Notes: generated by a model from the sequence alone, not told the origin. A stretch of 35,732 nucleotides of DNA from Nitrospirota bacterium (GCA_003696975.1 RFGT01000182.1:1-35732), one strand, 5' to 3'; positions 23,509 through 32,286 are shown, numbered from the stretch's first letter. Program-made: numbers and translations.

Positions 23509-24306
23509 TTATCTCCGCGCCATCATGGTTTCAATAGTACCATACCCGTGTACTCGCAACCAGACACACCCGAGTAAAACCCCAGCACAAACTCCCAGTG
23601 CCAGCACATCAACTCGAGTGAGAGTCGATGGCTCGATCACCCGTCTCCGCCGCCCAGGGCCAATGCCTTTGGACTCCAGGGCCATCGCGAGGAGATTTGT
23701 CCGGCGAAGCGTATGGCCAATCAGTGGGACTACCAGGAGAGAATAGCGCCGAATTTTTTGAACCATCGAGCCTGCGGCCATATCGAGCCCCCGAGAGCGC
23801 TGCGCTTGAAGAATTCCCGCAATACCCGTGATAAGTGTGGGGACCCACCGGAATGCCAGAGAAAGTGCAAACCCCACAGATTGAGGGACGCCCAATCGAG
23901 ACAGCGCATAGGTAAAATCCTCAATGGTGGTCGTGGACAGAAAGAGGATGCCGCTCATGACCATCGCGTTCAACCGAAGCCCCATGCCCACACCATGAAT
24001 GATGCCTTCCATGGTCACCACATACGTGCCTATCTTCACGATTGGTCGTTGTCCCTCGATAAAGATGGGCCACAACACCGCGCTATAAACAAACAACAGC
24101 ACCAGAAGCACCCACAGTCTCCGCACGTTGACCATGGCATGCGCGAGGGTAGTGCCAGCCAGAAGTCCCACTACGAGAACCGATAAATACCGGGGATCGG
24201 AAAACAACACCGCCATCGCAAAGGTGGTTAGAAGACCTGCGAACTTCGTGCGGGCGTCCAGCCGGTGAATCCAGGTCTCGGCGTCCAGATACAGCGAGTG
24301 TTTCAT
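23509..24306 (-). CDS. ecfT: ECF transporter transmembrane subunit EcfT
   Basis: This 265-residue membrane protein (about five or six hydrophobic segments) couples the ECF ATPases to the vitamin-binding S-component. The two coupling-helix motifs are present: AQRSRGLDM and ALESKGIGP. In the second, the usual Ala-Arg-Gly reads Ser-Lys-Gly. The start overlaps the stop of the S-component/ATPase fusion (ATGA, 24303-24306), so the two are co-translated. Confidence 0.9.
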   Translation of the reverse strand: MKHSLYLDAETWIHRLDARTKFAGLLTTFAMAVLFSDPRYLSVLVVGLLAGTTLAHAMVNVRRLWVLLVLLFVYSAVLWPIFIEGQRPIVKIGTYVVTMEGIIHGVGMGLRLNAMVMSGILFLSTTTIEDFTYALSRLGVPQSVGFALSLAFRWVPTLITGIAGILQAQRSRGLDMAAGSMVQKIRRYSLLVVPLIGHTLRRTNLLAMALESKGIGPGRRRRVIEPSTLTRVDVLALGVCAGVLLGCVWLRVHGYGTIETMMARR

Positions 24307-26753
24307 ACGATCTTCAGCGACGCTTGCACTTCTTCCACTGTGAGCAAGGTCACACCCCAGTGCTGGGCAAACCTCGTCACGGCCGGCAGTTCCAGTGAGG
24401 CGGCCGCCACGAAATCCGCATTGGCGAACACCTGCCGAGGCGGTCCGTCCATCATGAGCGTGCCATCCTGCATCACCAAGCAGCGTGAGGCATATCGGGC
24501 CACCAACTCCACGGTATGGGTGATCATGACAACAGTATGACCCTGTTGTTGGAGTCGCACCATGACCTCCAGCATGCAGTCGGTCTCTCGAGCATCCAGC
24601 CCGGTATTCGGCTCGTCAAAGATCAGAATCTTGGGGCGTGCCGCCAGCACCGAGGCCACGGCGACTCGCTGCCGTTCGCCTTTGGTCAAGGAAAAAGGAT
24701 CGCGCTGCTCAGTCCCTTCCAATCCAACGGCCTCGAGCGCTTCTCGCACCCGGTGCCGGCATTCCTCCGGAGGACATCCCACATTCTTCACGCCAAACGC
24801 AACTTCCTCCCATACGGTTTCCGCGAAAATTTGTTGATCGGGATTCTGAAACACATACCCAACCAGCGTCACCATACGCCGCATCTCGATTGTTCGCGTA
24901 TCATGGCCAAAAACGCGAACACTCCCTTCCCTGGGCATGAGCAACCCATTGAGCAGTTGAGCCAAGGTGCTCTTGCCTGAGCCATTCCGGCCCACGATGC
25001 CTACAAACTCGCCAGCACGGATGGTAACGGACACATGTTTGAGGGCAGGCCGATTCGCAGATTCATACCAATAGGATACGCGATCGAGTTCCAGCGCCGG
25101 AGTCGATGAGACAGCGCCGGCAAGGAACCGACGAGAGGCAGGAGCTTCGCGTATCATGGAAGGGACACACAGGGTCAAGCTATGACGGCGGGCAGCATCC
25201 ATGGCTTCTTCCAGCGTGATAGGAAGTTCTGGAAGCTTCAGGTGTTCGAAACACTGTGCGAAGGGAGTCGGACGAACACCAAACTGGAGGGCGATGTGGG
25301 GCTGGCGCAGGAACGCATCCGGCCTTCCCTCCCAGACGAGCATACCTTGATCCAGGAGACAGACTCGATCGGCCCACAACACAACTTCCGGGTCATGCTC
25401 AGTGAGCACGATTGTCACACCTCTCTGTCGCAGTTGATGCAGCAATTCAAGCAACTGCCTCCGGCCAACGGGATCCAAATCCGTCATCGGCTGATCCATC
25501 ACCACCACGGCCGGTTCTCGCACCAGCACGGATCCCACGACCAGGCGCTGGCGCTGTCCTCCGGAGAGCGACCCCGGATCGCGACGTTCCAACCCTGAGA
25601 GTCCAATCACCTCTAGGGTGCGGTGGATGCGGTCCTTCAGCGCGTGGATCTCTTCCTGACGCGCGTGTCCGCTCTCCAGGGGAACACGCAACTCAGCTTC
25701 CACGTTTGTGGAGATGAGTTGGGTATCGAAATCCTGAAAAACGACCCCGACGGTTTCCGCCAGCTTCCAGACAGGACAGTGAACCGTATCCACCCCCTTG
25801 ACTTGCACGCTGCCAGAAACTTCCCCCGGCCAAAAGTGTGGAACCAACCCATTCAGGGCATAACATAAGGTGGATTTGCCTGAGCCACTCCGCCCCATCA
25901 CCACTACCCATTCCCCGGGAAAGAGGTCGAGCGACACATGTGAAAGAGCGGGACGAGAAGATCCCGCGTAGTGAAACGTGAGATTGCGCACTGACAGAAG
26001 CGCCGACGACCGAGATCCCGGCTGTGAGGTCTGTTGGGAGAGCAGTGTCGCCCCTGGCGCCATCGGCGAATCCCTCTCCGGATCTCCCACTGGATCTCCT
26101 CCCCGATTTTTCACTCCCTCTAATTGAGGGGGCACAGGCCGGAGATCTCGATACAACAATCCCCACCGCTTGACCCGGGGATAGAGAAAGTACAAGAGCG
26201 GCGGGCCTAACAGTAAGCCCATAATCACGTTATTGAAAAAGATCGCTGGAGCCAGGACGGCAAAGGGGAGGAGGCCCAGTACCTCCACACCCCAGGCGAT
26301 CGTCGCAGCACAGGCCCACGAGGCCAGAAGACAGACGACGACAAACTCCACAGCTTGGCGCCACGACGTACAGCCAGGCTCACATCTTGAGGAGAGAGGA
26401 CCCATATTTCCCCACAAGAGATAGGGGATATATCCAAAAAGCATGTTGCCGGCAAATCCAAACACACTGGCCGGCCCCAACGTCCCAAAACAATCACCGA
26501 TGAGGTTCCCCAACCCCGCACCCCAGGCGGCCGCAGGGCCGAAGAGCAGGGACGTAACCAAGGGAATCGCGTTGGCTGGACGCAGCTCGGCAAACCCCGG
26601 AATCAGCGGAATGCCGACTTTGAATGGAATCAGAATCGCCGCATAGATCGCCGCGATTTGTGCGGTCAGGACAATCAGTCGCGTGTCGCGCCAGACATGG
26701 GAGAGTTCCGTTAGCCAACGGAGTGGTGACCATGGAGATATCTGAATCCACAT
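24303..26753 (-). CDS. ECF transporter fusion: S-component plus two ATPase domains in one chain
   Basis: This 816-residue protein contains three parts normally encoded apart. Residues 1-200 are a membrane S-component (about six segments, including LRPANAIPLVTSLLFGP and GNLIGDCFG). After a loose linker come ATPase 1 (Walker A GRSGSGKST 287-295, LSGGQ 396-400, Walker B VVVMDQPMTDLD) and ATPase 2 (GRNGSGKST 588-596, ILIFDEPNTGLD). Two oddities fall in one composite site: Gln421 replaces the catalytic Glu in ATPase 1, and ATPase 2 has LTKGE (689-693) for LSGGQ. The other site is intact. The substrate is unknown; ECF systems import vitamins or metal ions. ATG 26753 lies two bases after the nucleotidase stop; a TTG at 26759 is the alternative. 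Confidence 0.88.
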   Translation of the reverse strand: MWIQISPWSPLRWLTELSHVWRDTRLIVLTAQIAAIYAAILIPFKVGIPLIPGFAELRPANAIPLVTSLLFGPAAAWGAGLGNLIGDCFGTLGPASVFGFAGNMLFGYIPYLLWGNMGPLSSRCEPGCTSWRQAVEFVVVCLLASWACAATIAWGVEVLGLLPFAVLAPAIFFNNVIMGLLLGPPLLYFLYPRVKRWGLLYRDLRPVPPQLEGVKNRGGDPVGDPERDSPMAPGATLLSQQTSQPGSRSSALLSVRNLTFHYAGSSRPALSHVSLDLFPGEWVVVMGRSGSGKSTLCYALNGLVPHFWPGEVSGSVQVKGVDTVHCPVWKLAETVGVVFQDFDTQLISTNVEAELRVPLESGHARQEEIHALKDRIHRTLEVIGLSGLERRDPGSLSGGQRQRLVVGSVLVREPAVVVMDQPMTDLDPVGRRQLLELLHQLRQRGVTIVLTEHDPEVVLWADRVCLLDQGMLVWEGRPDAFLRQPHIALQFGVRPTPFAQCFEHLKLPELPITLEEAMDAARRHSLTLCVPSMIREAPASRRFLAGAVSSTPALELDRVSYWYESANRPALKHVSVTIRAGEFVGIVGRNGSGKSTLAQLLNGLLMPREGSVRVFGHDTRTIEMRRMVTLVGYVFQNPDQQIFAETVWEEVAFGVKNVGCPPEECRHRVREALEAVGLEGTEQRDPFSLTKGERQRVAVASVLAARPKILIFDEPNTGLDARETDCMLEVMVRLQQQGHTVVMITHTVELVARYASRCLVMQDGTLMMDGPPRQVFANADFVAAASLELPAVTRFAQHWGVTLLTVEEVQASLKIV

Positions 26754-26755
26754 TG

Positions 26756-28476
26756 TCAAGGGGCAAGAGGAGATAACGCGGCAGACGCCGAAACAATCTG
26801 AATTCGATGGTCACGAATGGCCGTGAGAGGGCCTCGTCTGAAAGCCTTAAGCAGGACATCGCGGATGGGAACCTGATGATCAATCCGCTGGCTGGCTTGC
26901 CTGAACATCGTGTAGCCATCGCCTCCGTCAGCCAGAAATGCATCGGTCACGATAAAATATCGTCCACTTGGATCAAGCGGCTTTCCCTTGACGGCGACCG
27001 CCTGAACCCGCGAGCCTGGAGGCATCGAGAGGTCATAGATTACCTGGAGGCCGGAAAGCTGAAGAAACCGTCCGGAGGCCTCAGGAAGAAATCGCGCACT
27101 GTTTTCTAGGGCAGCCAAAAGTTGCCGTCCTGTGATTCGCAGAGTCACCACTGATGAATCGAACGGCAAGGCTGACAAGACCTGGCCGAGCGTGACAGTC
27201 CCGGCTGGAATAGTAGCCCGAATCTGCCCGCTGTTGATCAGCGCGATATCCTGTGCGAATTCGCGGCACAACAAGTCCGCCAGCAGATTGCCGAAGTTGG
27301 TCTCCCTGGTTCGGACTGCAGCCCGTTCGCCCACGAGCGTGACGAGTGCTTGTCCAACCGGCTGAAGCGCCTGACGCGCAAATTGACGCCGGTACCGTTC
27401 CAACAGCGCTGCAACCTGAGGGTGAGAGGGAGGAACTTGGCCACCGGGAGATTGCGAGCCTTGGCACGGAGAATACGGCCGTGATCCACCAAGAGGTCCA
27501 GCCGGCCCAGTGTTCGGCCCTGACGGTGGGTCTTTACGAACACACGCCCGGGATCGGCAAGTTCCTGCACTGGGCGGTCCAGTTTGGGAGTCCACAGCCC
27601 ATCAAATCCTTCCGTATGTCCGCCGATGATGACATCAATCTCCGGAATATCTTCTAACAAGTCCAGGTCTTCGCGAGTATCTTGGTGGGTGAGTACCACC
27701 ACAAGATCCACCAGGCCGGCCTGTTTCCAGGCTCGGGCTTGAGCTTGAACCGTCTCCTGTGGATCACGTAAGGCCAGAACCTCGACCACCTCACGATTGA
27801 ACGTATCCGGGAAATTGCTGCGCCCGACCACACCGAGGAGCCCAATGGTCACTGATCCCACTTGAATGGTCGCAGTCCGCTGGCACGGCAGGGTGGCTCG
27901 GACACTCATCAGGTTCGTACAGAGAATGGGGAACTCGGCCCATTGGCGGAGTTGCCGTAGGTGTTCCAGGCCATAATCGAAGTCATGATTTCCAGCAACC
28001 ATAGCCTGGTATCCCAGGAGATTCATGGCCTTGATGTCCGGCTCACCTCGAAACCACGAAGAGAGAGGCGTCCCGACCAAGATATCTCCGGAATCCACAA
28101 GGAGCACATTGGAGGTCTCCTGCCGCACGCGGTCAACGACAGTCGCCCGCCTCGCGAATCCCCCTATATTAACCAGACCTGGCTGATCCAAAGGTAACGC
28201 GACCCCATGGTGTTCGCTGCTGTGCAAGATCGTGATCCATTCTTTTGCCCATGCCCACCTGGAAAATCCGCTGCTGAGGAGACCAACTCCTAGGATGGCC
28301 AAGAGGAGGAGACGTGAGCCTAACCGCAATGCCCCTCTCTTGCGCAGCCTGGTCGTAGAACTGGGGCCCCTGTTCCAATGAAGGCTCAACCGGCGTGGTC
28401 CGCGTAGGAGAGCAATCACACTACGGGATCGCTTGCCGGTCGAGTGCTCGTTGGATGCCGCCGTCAGCACAGGCAT
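26756..28476 (-). pseudogene. Exported 5'-nucleotidase (UshA/YfkN type) interrupted by a one-base frameshift
   Basis: Two overlapping frames make one protein of about 570 residues. The N-terminal frame (28476 to about 27447) has an Arg-rich start, a hydrophobic export segment (LGSRLLLLAILGVGLL) and the metallophosphatase motifs ILHSSEHHG, DSGDILVGTPLS, GNHDFDYG, LTHQD and GGHTEG. The C-terminal frame (about 27447 to 26756) has the substrate domain: TRETNFGNLLADLL, NSGQIRATIPAG and FLADGGDGYTMF. They join at RNLPV/GQVPPSHPQV if one G is restored near 27440-27450. This may be a true mutation or a sequence error, since both halves look well conserved. The start is uncertain. It lies 34 bases after egtB and ends two bases before the ECF fusion. 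Confidence 0.85.
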
Positions 28477-28510
28477 CCTCCCATCCCCCGGAGAAAAACA
28501 TCTCACCGAC

Positions 28511-29725
28511 CTAGCCGGGATGCACGCACCGAAAGCCTGCGTGAACATAGGGATAGTCCTGGCGAAACCAGTTTCGAAAGGATCGGCGCAGCAAATCTCG
28601 AGGGGTTGTGGGAGATGCGCCTTTCATCACGAAATGATCCTGATCGAAAAATCGCGCGGAGTATCCCGGATAGGTGGGGTAGGGCTCAAACCCTTCAAAC
28701 GGATGAAATGGCGTGGCTGTCCATTCCCATCCATTACCCACGAGTTGTGCTACGCCAAAGTCACTATCACCTGCGGGAGTGGCCGTCACGGGAATAGGAT
28801 CCCAATACGCGAAATGAAAATTTCCCCGTGATTCATCTGGAGGATCGTTCCCCCAGGGATAGGCCCGTTCATCTCCGTGGCGTGTGGCATAGGCCGCTCG
28901 GTGGAGCTGCGCTTCCGTCGGTAACGCCAGCCCCGCCCAATTCGCATACGCTTGGGCTTCCCGTTGGGACACATACACGGGGCAATGCGGCGGAAGAGGT
29001 ATCTCTCCAAACGTCGTGAGGAGAAACCACTGCCTACCTCGCCTTCTCCAAAATGGAGGGGGATTGGCGCCGTCTTCGACGAATTTCAGATATTGTTCGT
29101 TGGTCACCTTGTATTTGCTGATGGCAAAGGCCGGAACCTGCACGACATGGCGCTCAAATTCATTGTCCCACCCGAAGCCTTCCTCACGGGTGCGGCCCAG
29201 CGTTGCAGGCCCCTCGGGAATCTCAATCATGTGATGAATAGGTGGCGGAGCGGCTGGTAGTGGTCGAAGAGCCGGAGCTATCTTCATCGTGTTTGGCAGG
29301 CGATGAAGCAGATAGGCGGTTGTCTCCGCATGCATCCATCGATGCTCGATTGCCATATGGAGCACCTCTGGCGGTGCCTGGTCAAGCACGCGGTCGATTT
29401 CTCGCCGGACTTGTCCATTGTATTGGTAGACATCCTTGACCGCGGGCCAGTCTTGCGGGCGATCAGAAGACGCTTCTCCGACTGGAGGGTCGATGCCCGC
29501 TTCGAACAACTGGTCGAATTCTGGATGAAACGACGCTAATCCCAGAGTCCAACGGCAGATCTGATTCCAATCAAAAGCTTCTAAATGGCCTAGATAAAAG
29601 ATGAGTCGATGCCGCTCAGGAATGGGCCGTTCGTAAAGGGCATTCGGTTTGATCAATGAAAAGATGGCATCCGTACAGGCTCGGGCGGCGGTCAAAGCTG
29701 TACGCAATTCAACAGAAGCTGGCAT
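28511..29725 (-). CDS. egtB: EgtB-like sulfoxide synthase (DinB plus formylglycine-enzyme domains)
   Basis: This 404-residue non-heme iron enzyme is predicted to join a thiol to hercynine in ergothioneine synthesis. The N-terminal DinB-like four-helix part carries His47 (YLGHLEAF) and His128/His132 (IEHRWMHAE), matching in spacing the iron ligands His51, His134 and His138 of mycobacterial EgtB. Residues about 165-404 are the formylglycine-generating-enzyme-like domain (VPAFAISKYKVTNEQYLKF, GNGWEWTATPFHP, GFRCVHPG). It lacks that enzyme's role because of the DinB part. With no egtA or egtC here, cysteine or another sulfur donor may be used directly. The ATG at 29725 is chosen over 29731 because GGAG is then eight bases away. 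It is divergent from the transporter genes. Confidence 0.85.
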   Translation of the reverse strand: MPASVELRTALTAARACTDAIFSLIKPNALYERPIPERHRLIFYLGHLEAFDWNQICRWTLGLASFHPEFDQLFEAGIDPPVGEASSDRPQDWPAVKDVYQYNGQVRREIDRVLDQAPPEVLHMAIEHRWMHAETTAYLLHRLPNTMKIAPALRPLPAAPPPIHHMIEIPEGPATLGRTREEGFGWDNEFERHVVQVPAFAISKYKVTNEQYLKFVEDGANPPPFWRRRGRQWFLLTTFGEIPLPPHCPVYVSQREAQAYANWAGLALPTEAQLHRAAYATRHGDERAYPWGNDPPDESRGNFHFAYWDPIPVTATPAGDSDFGVAQLVGNGWEWTATPFHPFEGFEPYPTYPGYSARFFDQDHFVMKGASPTTPRDLLRRSFRNWFRQDYPYVHAGFRCVHPG

Positions 29726-29738
29726 GAGCATTTCTCCT

Positions 29739-29775
29739 TTACTGGTTCAAACGATTGATTACTAGCTCAAACGAT
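29739..29775 (-). repeat. Two tandem 17-bp repeats in the egtB leader
   Basis: The minus strand has ATCGTTTGAGCTAGTAA (29759-29775) and ATCGTTTGAACCAGTAA (29739-29755), identical at 15 of 17 positions with a 20-base period. The nearer copy runs into the egtB ribosome binding site. A two-turn period suggests two protein molecules bound on the same face of the DNA; translation control is another option. Confidence 0.5.
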
Positions 29776-29832
29776 GCGGTGTATCCACTGTCTCTCTTTC
29801 ACCATCTTCCGTATGAAGGACAAGGAGGATAG

Positions 29833-29858
29833 CATCCCTTGCGGGGATGTACTATAAC
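29833..29858 (+). promoter_or_regulatory. Palindrome next to a -10 box before the transporter operon
   Basis: CATCCC-ttgcg-GGGATG (29833-29849) is followed four bases later by TATAAC (29853-29858), a likely -10. No good -35 exists, and the palindrome fills the spacer where an activator or repressor could bind. The ATG of the ATPase gene lies about 55 bases downstream. Confidence 0.4.
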
Positions 29859-29911
29859 ACCCTGCACGCTTCAAGCAAAACTCAAGCCGTGGATCTTGAG
29901 GAGTATGATCG

Positions 29912-30658
29912 ATGTCCCTTCCCGCCTTGGACGTGATTGACGTCACCAAACGCTATGCCAACGGCGTGGTAGCCCTGCAGCACGTCTCACTCGCCGTGGC
30001 TCAAGGAGAAACCCTGGTCTTGATCGGCGAGAGCGGCTCGGGGAAGACAACGTTACTACGATTGTTTAATCGCATGGAACAGCCTACTACCGGTGTGGTT
30101 CGGATACAGGGACAATCTGTTGAGGACATGGATCCCATCACTCTACGACGCCATATCGGATACGTCCAGCAGGATGGTGGCTTACTCCCCCATTGGACAG
30201 TCCAGCACAATATCGGACTTGTCCCCACTCTCCTTCGCTGGCCCGCAGATCACATTTTTCAGCGGACCTCTACCCTCCTCGAATTGGTCAACTTATCCCC
30301 AAGCATCTACGCCGGCCGGTATCCCGCCGAACTATCCGGCGGGGAACGCCAGCGCGTGGCCTTCGCCCGCGCACTGGCCGCCGACCCGGACATTGTGTTG
30401 CTCGATGAACCATTCGGAGCACTCGATGCCATCACGCGCAATGAGTTGCAAGAACAATTTCTCAAGATCAAACACACCCTCCAAAAAACCATGGTGTTTG
30501 TCACGCATGACTTACATGAAGCTTTTCGCCTGGGTGATCGGATCGCCATTCTGCACGCGGGACAAGTCCGACAGGTGGACACCCCGCAAGCGCTCCTTGA
30601 GCACCCTGCCGATGCGTATGTTCGCACTTTGTTGGCCTATTATCGGAGGGAAGTATGA
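29912..30658 (+). CDS. ABC transporter ATPase of the betaine/ergothioneine uptake family (EgtV-like)
   Basis: This 248-residue cassette ATPase has GESGSGKTT, the Q-loop in IGYVQQDGGLLPHWTV, LSGGERQR, IVLLDEPFGALD and the switch His in VTHDLHEAF. It is closest to the OpuCA/ProV group but ends without the paired CBS domains that sense ionic strength in OpuA-type systems, which argues against classic osmoregulation. The next gene overlaps by ATGA (30655-30658) and provides the binding and membrane parts. GGAG lies eight bases before the ATG. Position between egtB and egtD suggests ergothioneine or its precursors as cargo; glycine betaine or choline remain possible. Confidence 0.92.
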   Translation: MSLPALDVIDVTKRYANGVVALQHVSLAVAQGETLVLIGESGSGKTTLLRLFNRMEQPTTGVVRIQGQSVEDMDPITLRRHIGYVQQDGGLLPHWTVQHNIGLVPTLLRWPADHIFQRTSTLLELVNLSPSIYAGRYPAELSGGERQRVAFARALAADPDIVLLDEPFGALDAITRNELQEQFLKIKHTLQKTMVFVTHDLHEAFRLGDRIAILHAGQVRQVDTPQALLEHPADAYVRTLLAYYRREV

Positions 30659-32241
30659 AGCCAAGACGCCATCTTGCGTTCGCTCTTGTCTTCATGGCGG
30701 TCTCCGGCGCTGGACTGCCCATGATGCAGGCACATGCGGAACCTCAGCCGACTCCCATCGTCATTGGATCAAAAAATTTTCTGGAAAGCCGCCTGCTTGC
30801 GGAGATCTTCGCCCAACTCATCGAAACTCATACGGCACTCCCCGTTCAGAGGCGGTTTGGCCTCGCGGGAACCCAACTCTGTTTCGAGGCCCTCAAACGA
30901 GGAGCCATCGATATGTATCCTGAATACACCGGGACGGGGCTGGTCAGCATTCTGGGGCTCCCTCCTCTTCCCAACCCCCGAGCAGTCCTGAATCGGGTCC
31001 GATCGGAATTCCTGCACCGCTGGAATCTATGGTGGCTCAGCCCGCTTGGATTTGAAAACGCTTATGCCCTGGCCGTACCGCGACGCCAGGCGGAAGCATT
31101 GGGCCTGCGAACGCTCTCCGATCTTGCGCGGGTTGCCCAGACTCTCACCGCAGGCTTCGGGTACGAATTTCTTCAGCGGCCCGACGGGCTTCCCGGCCTT
31201 CAGCGTCGCTATGGATTGACTTTTCAGCACGTGCGAGCCATGCAGCAGACCCTGAAATATCGTGCCGCCGCAGCCGGGAATATCGATGTGCTCGACGTCT
31301 ACACCACGGATGGCCGGCTGGCCGTGTACGACCTGGTTGTTCTGGAAGACGACAAGCGATTCTTTCCGCCGTATGAAGCCGCCGGAGTGATTCGAGGAGA
31401 GACGCTGGATCGACATCCAGAACTCGGGAAGGTGTTGGGACTCCTGACTAATGCCTTTGATGTCGCCACCATGCGCCGCTTGAACTTTCGACTCCAAGAA
31501 AAAGGAGAATCCGTGGAACAGGTCGCTCGAGATGCGCTCCGGTCCCTGGGACTTGAATCATCCACAACCCCTGCCGTCACCCCCAACACCTCTTCCTCTC
31601 CTGACAAATCTCTTGTCCCGTATATGTGGGCAAACCGGGAGCGCTTGGTTATACGGGCGGGGGAACATCTCGGCCTGACGGGAATTGCGCTAATCCTGGG
31701 AATTGTGGTGGCCGTCCCCCTCGGGTTGTTGCTCGAACGGCGGCGCACTGTCGCCGAACCGGTCATCCGGATAATCGGCACAGTCCAAACCATTCCCTCC
31801 ATCGCGCTCTTGGCGTTCATGATCCCCATATTCGGCGTGGGCGCCCTACCGGCGATTTTGGCCCTCTGGATGTATTCGCTCTTCCCCATCGTCCGCAATA
31901 CCTACTCGGGATTGCGCGATGCTGCCCCGGCCGCCGTGGAAGCGGCACGTGCTCTCGGCATGACGGAATGGCAACTGCTCTGGTGGGTGCGATTCCCATT
32001 GGCCGCACCGGTCATGATGGCGGGCGTGCGGACTTCCGCTGTGATCACCGTGGGCACCGCAACTCTGGCGGCATTTATTGGGGCAGGCGGACTTGGGGTC
32101 CCCATTGTCTCTGGATTACAAATGGCCAATACCACAATCGTGCTCTCGGGAGCACTACCTGCCGCACTCTTGGCTCTAGCCGTGGATGGAATATTGGGGC
32201 TTGTCGAGCGATGGATTCGCCCTCCCGGTCTCCCGCCATGA
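30655..32241 (+). CDS. Substrate-binding protein fused to permease (EgtU/OpuC-like, binding domain first)
   Basis: This 528-residue protein starts with a signal sequence (HLAFALVFMAVSGAGLP), then a periplasmic quaternary-amine-type binding domain at about 32-295: IVIGSKNFLESRLLAEI, DMYPEYTGTGLVSILG, VLDVYTTDGRL and LEDDKRFFPPYEAAG. After a Ser/Pro/Thr linker comes a permease of about six membrane segments (325-520) with the coupling loop EAARALGMTEWQLLWWVRFPLA. Known EgtU proteins of Streptococcus and Helicobacter have, as I recall, the permease first; here the order is reversed. It overlaps the ATPase gene by four bases. Substrate specificity cannot be read with certainty from sequence. Confidence 0.9.
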   Translation: MKPRRHLAFALVFMAVSGAGLPMMQAHAEPQPTPIVIGSKNFLESRLLAEIFAQLIETHTALPVQRRFGLAGTQLCFEALKRGAIDMYPEYTGTGLVSILGLPPLPNPRAVLNRVRSEFLHRWNLWWLSPLGFENAYALAVPRRQAEALGLRTLSDLARVAQTLTAGFGYEFLQRPDGLPGLQRRYGLTFQHVRAMQQTLKYRAAAAGNIDVLDVYTTDGRLAVYDLVVLEDDKRFFPPYEAAGVIRGETLDRHPELGKVLGLLTNAFDVATMRRLNFRLQEKGESVEQVARDALRSLGLESSTTPAVTPNTSSSPDKSLVPYMWANRERLVIRAGEHLGLTGIALILGIVVAVPLGLLLERRRTVAEPVIRIIGTVQTIPSIALLAFMIPIFGVGALPAILALWMYSLFPIVRNTYSGLRDAAPAAVEAARALGMTEWQLLWWVRFPLAAPVMMAGVRTSAVITVGTATLAAFIGAGGLGVPIVSGLQMANTTIVLSGALPAALLALAVDGILGLVERWIRPPGLPP

Positions 32242-32271
32242 GTCTCGCCGCGCTCACATGATCAAGACCCC

Positions 32272-32286
32272 TCGGGAGAGTCCCGA
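32272..32286 (+). other. Small perfect hairpin after the transporter operon
   Basis: TCGGGA-gag-TCCCGA forms a 6-bp stem with a 3-base loop about 30 bases after the permease stop. There is no T-run, so it is at best a 3'-end stabilising structure or a factor-dependent end. Confidence 0.35.

Noticed and set aside
26754-26800. Vitamin riboswitch before the ECF fusion
   Set aside because: The gene begins two bases after the nucleotidase stop, leaving no room for a leader element.
27438-27452. Programmed -1 frameshift in the 5'-nucleotidase
   Set aside because: There is no slippery heptamer or obvious downstream structure. A lost base or a sequencing error is simpler.
28511-29725. Formylglycine-generating (sulfatase-activating) enzyme
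   Set aside because: The DinB-like N-terminus with three spaced His, and egtD nearby, point to EgtB instead.
29912-32241. Classic osmoprotectant (OpuA/OpuC) system
   Set aside because: Not excluded, but the ATPase lacks the CBS osmosensor pair and the genes sit between egtB and egtD, so an EgtUV-like role is preferred.
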